Of a stretch of DNA of 64,000 nt, positions 61,475 through 64,000 are shown in pieces. Position numbers and translations under genes: made by a program. Below the pieces are notes generated by a model, which ran no database searches, was not told where the DNA came from, and saw only the letters and a program-made list of their open reading frames with translations. Origin of the DNA: Planctomycetota bacterium (GTDB lineage: Bacteria; Planctomycetota; Planctomycetia; Gemmatales; Gemmataceae); assembly GCA_021413735.1 (NCBI GenBank), contig JAIOPV010000072.1, positions 1 to 64,000 of the forward strand, given 5' to 3'. The stretch's first letter is position 1, and every line of letters starts with the position of its first letter.

Positions 61475-63795
61475 TACGCAGCCACCTCTCGTAGTTTTAT
61501 CATGTAGTACGCGAAGATACCCCACGGAAGCAGATAGCCGGCCGCCATCAAGAGATTCACCACGAGGTATTGCGAGTCGATGTTGAACCCTTCCGCGAGG
61601 AAGTTTCGCCAGTTGAACGCGTTCAAGTCTGGGATTCCCTTCGAGACCCGTCGAAAGCCCCACGACACCACCTTGTCGGCAGAGATTAACGCCTTGCCGC
61701 CGGCCGTTTCGCTCGATGGAGCCGTCGGCTGTTCGGCTTTCATGAGTCGCGACATACTCTCGAACGGCCCGCCGCCGATGGTCCGGTTCGCCGCGAGTTC
61801 TCCGATGAAATCTGTGAAGAAACCCGCACAGAAAATCACCGAGACGACGAGCAGGCTCAGGACGCTGCTCAGGTAAGTGCTGAACGCAACCGCGAGGCCA
61901 ATCAGGATGGCCAACCAGCACCACAGCCCCACCATTCGCTTGACGTAGTTGATCTCGAACGGCTGTTGGTATTCGAGGAGGTACAGGTCGGGTTCGGCCA
62001 TGCCGAGCAGTTGCCCGGCGGTTTCGCACTTCACATACACGGCCATCCGCGGAGCAGGCACGTCTTGCTCGGTATCGGGGTCACGCACTTTTCCAGGTTC
62101 GCCTTTCAGAGCGTTCCGGAACAAGCCAGCGGGAATCTCCAGGCCCGTCACCTGGTAGTCGAACACTTCCTTACTGCCGAACTCGAAGCAACCGAACTCC
62201 TCGGCGAGCTTGTTCACTTCAACCCACGCCGGGGTGCCGGGTCGCGCGCCCTCGATATTCACTCGCTTCGCGATTTCCTTCTTCTTCTCCTGATATGCCT
62301 TCTCACGATCCTGATCGACCCAAGGCCAGGGGCCGGCACCGGTCGGTTGCTTCTGTTTGGCGTTGTGAGTGACGAACCGGAAGCTGACGAAGACGCCCTT
62401 GTTTTGTTCGCCCTTCGTGAGCTTGAAGATGTCGAACGTGAACTCGACCGGAACGCGATCGTCCTGTGCGTTCGCCATCCCGGAGGGGATCTTGTAGAAG
62501 TTCCAGATGGCTCGCTGCATCGCGTTTTCGCCACCGGGAATGTACTTCCAGTAGTCGAACTCGCGGCCGACGTTTGTGCCCTTGAACTCCGTCTTGTCGG
62601 CGCGATACTTGGCCTCGACGCTCCGGAAATCGAGCTTCCCGCGCACGGGCACCCGAGCCTTGTACGTCTCTTCCTTCGCCTTGTCGGATAGCGACGTATT
62701 CGCGATGAGAACCAAACTCACGCCCGTGAGACCAATCAGCACGAGACTCATGAGCGACAAGTAACCGACGAACCGACCGAGCACGATCTCGAACTTCTCG
62801 ACCGGCTTCGACACGATCGTGTAGATGTTCAGGTTCTTGATGTCGTTCGGGATGCCATAGAACGACGCGAGCAGAATCGCCGGGATCAGAGTCAACAGCG
62901 TCAGACCCAAATCCATGCGGCTCACCGTGGACCGCAATTCGTCGGATGGCTTGATGACTCGGAACCACTGCGCCGGCACCAGCACCGGCAGGAAGACCAG
63001 CAAGAACACCCAGAGCAGTTGACTCCGAATCGCTTCCTTGAAGCTGAGCTTTGCAATCGCCCAGACCGGTCCTTCAGCCTCGAACAACATGAGGGTCAGC
63101 ATTGCGAGGATGAAGACCGTGAACGCGACGATGCACACCCCGCTATAGATGCCGAACAGTCGATTGCTGCCGAAGGCGTAGATCACCACTCCGAGCACAG
63201 CGTAGGTCGCCAGGAAGATTCCCAGCCCGGTAAGTCGGCGAGGGGTGAGCAAGTCGGTCGTGTAAGAGCGAACCGACTGACCGAATCGCCGAATCCCGGC
63301 GGTGCCGATCGTGAGATTTCGTCGTCGAATCTTGGCCATATCTCGCGCGAACGGCTCACCGATTCCGAGCAGCGCGAATGTCCCGGCGATCATCAACAGC
63401 AGCGGGATGAGTTGCGTCTGGAACTCGGGTGGTGGGGAAATGATGGGCATTCCCGGCGAGGGCGGCGGCAACGGTGGCGGAGCGAGCGGGAACCCCAGGA
63501 GTGCGACCTTGTTCGCGTAGAACTGGAGGGCATACAACCCGCCGACGCCCGCGTAGCACAGCAGAGCGAGAGCCGCGCACACCACCATGAAGAACGAGAC
63601 GGGCACCCGAATCTTTTCGGACTGCGACTTATCAGTTGGCGTGGTCATGGCGTACATCAAGTACACCATGAGGCCGATCATGGCGAAGCCCCCGGCGTCT
63701 TGGAGCCAGGACTGCGCAAGACCACCGATATGGGCGTACCCGAGGGGATCGCCGCGATCAAGGTGTAGGATGCCGAACAGCGCCGACGACATCAC
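61474..63795 (-). CDS. ABC-2-like transporter permease, planctomycete type
   Basis: About 773 residues. Several membrane segments form a cluster near the N-terminus (40-75, 80-110, 140-160), middle (195-255, 275-300, 305-360) and C-terminus (630-690, 745-765). SFKEAIRSQLLWVFLLVFLP and FVGYLSLMSLVLIGLTGVSL resemble ABC-2 permeases. A large soluble domain (about 380-620) lies between membrane regions. A matching ATPase gene is not in the window but could lie beyond 64000. Substrate unknown. Confidence 0.75.
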   Translation of the reverse strand: MMSSALFGILHLDRGDPLGYAHIGGLAQSWLQDAGGFAMIGLMVYLMYAMTTPTDKSQSEKIRVPVSFFMVVCAALALLCYAGVGGLYALQFYANKVALLGFPLAPPPLPPPSPGMPIISPPPEFQTQLIPLLLMIAGTFALLGIGEPFARDMAKIRRRNLTIGTAGIRRFGQSVRSYTTDLLTPRRLTGLGIFLATYAVLGVVIYAFGSNRLFGIYSGVCIVAFTVFILAMLTLMLFEAEGPVWAIAKLSFKEAIRSQLLWVFLLVFLPVLVPAQWFRVIKPSDELRSTVSRMDLGLTLLTLIPAILLASFYGIPNDIKNLNIYTIVSKPVEKFEIVLGRFVGYLSLMSLVLIGLTGVSLVLIANTSLSDKAKEETYKARVPVRGKLDFRSVEAKYRADKTEFKGTNVGREFDYWKYIPGGENAMQRAIWNFYKIPSGMANAQDDRVPVEFTFDIFKLTKGEQNKGVFVSFRFVTHNAKQKQPTGAGPWPWVDQDREKAYQEKKKEIAKRVNIEGARPGTPAWVEVNKLAEEFGCFEFGSKEVFDYQVTGLEIPAGLFRNALKGEPGKVRDPDTEQDVPAPRMAVYVKCETAGQLLGMAEPDLYLLEYQQPFEINYVKRMVGLWCWLAILIGLAVAFSTYLSSVLSLLVVSVIFCAGFFTDFIGELAANRTIGGGPFESMSRLMKAEQPTAPSSETAGGKALISADKVVSWGFRRVSKGIPDLNAFNWRNFLAEGFNIDSQYLVVNLLMAAGYLLPWGIFAYYMIKLREVAA

Positions 63796-63832
63796 GGGTG
63801 CAACCTCTATCTGTTGAATCGCACGAAAATTC

Positions 63833-63906
63833 TTGGCGAGTGGGGGACGTCAGTCCCCTGATCCTTCTCAATCGCAATCTGGGGACTGACGTCCCCCGCT
63901 CGCCAA
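63833..63906. repeat. Family F palindrome
   Basis: Arms 63833-63858 and 63881-63906, 26 bases with one mismatch, based on GGGGACTGACGTCCCCCGCT. It sits between two minus-strand genes. One arm of the same element is embedded in mutL at 31341-31365. Confidence 0.9.
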
Positions 63907-63914
63907 AACCGGGA

Positions 63915-64000
63915 TCACTGCTGTTGCTGCTGCTGTCCTGCGGGGGCGGCTTCCGTCGGTGGCAGATACCGCCGACCGGGGCGAGCCTTCGACTCTTCCA
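63915..64000 (-). CDS. 3' end of a gene, runs off the window
   Basis: The last 28 codons of a minus-strand gene ending EESKARPGRRYLPPTEAAPA followed by G and six Gln, then TGA (complement of 63915-63917). Codon use and the Pro/Ala/Gln tail look like a real planctomycete protein end. The rest lies beyond 64000, so its identity cannot be told. It precedes the ABC-2-like permease gene in the same direction. Confidence 0.6.
   Translation of the reverse strand, partial: EESKARPGRRYLPPTEAAPAGQQQQQQ

Noticed and set aside
1-64000. tRNA, rRNA or other classical RNA genes
   Set aside because: I looked for cloverleaf and rRNA-like stretches by eye and saw none; a covariance-model scan would be needed to exclude small RNAs.

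Overview
The window looks like chromosomal DNA of a planctomycete, most likely family Gemmataceae. It is GC-rich. Evidence: two proteins with the Gemmata-type TIGR02996 N-terminal domain (25370-26962), a DUF1559 prepilin-like protein (46563-47384), a PSCyt1-type cytochrome (21-422), two cell-surface proteins with the planctomycete LExR-x-PA N-terminal motif (51887-56703), and many GC-rich palindromic intergenic repeats. I see no rRNA, tRNA, CRISPR array, insertion sequence or prophage.

Layout. (1) 21-422: small exported cytochrome c. (2) 844-10777: a five-gene plus-strand locus: circularly permuted ATP-grasp, alpha-E protein, transglutaminase fused to a putative amidoligase (DUF2126), ATP-grasp/alpha-E fusion, second transglutaminase. 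This resembles predicted peptide-ligation systems of unknown product and is the best candidate here for an undescribed pathway. (3) 10547-13820: a WD40-like propeller gene whose 3' end seems to be lost at a repeat, a small HNH protein and an exported M28 peptidase. (4) 13928-15597: a FixL/FixJ-like two-component pair, divergent from (5) 15904-25365: a nitrate-assimilation operon (cobA, nirB, nirD, molybdenum nitrate reductase, FAD/[2Fe-2S] reductase, narK, hemD) that carries siroheme-branch genes. (6) 25370-30568: TIGR02996 paralogues, a sialidase-like protein, a DUF4112 protein and an APC permease. (7) 30575-34319: mutL and a sigma-54 regulator. (8) 34586-39790: rpsO-pnp, a YebC protein and an FHA protein. 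(9) 39890-51573, all minus: methyltransferase, TPR protein, two small HExxH membrane proteins, beta-helix protein, HNH pair, DUF1559 protein, NDH-2, glycosyltransferase and a TIGR03032 protein. (10) 51887-56703: converging FG-GAP and DUF4214/beta-propeller surface proteins around a strong shared hairpin; the latter has an apparent 3' frameshift. (11) 56872-64000: MFS transporter, PIG-L deacetylase, a large conserved hypothetical, an ABC-2-like membrane protein and the 3' end of one more gene.

A striking feature is the set of recurring inverted-repeat families, called A to F in the entries. They fill gene boundaries, in places supply stop or start codons, and have contributed coding sequence to the MutL linker.
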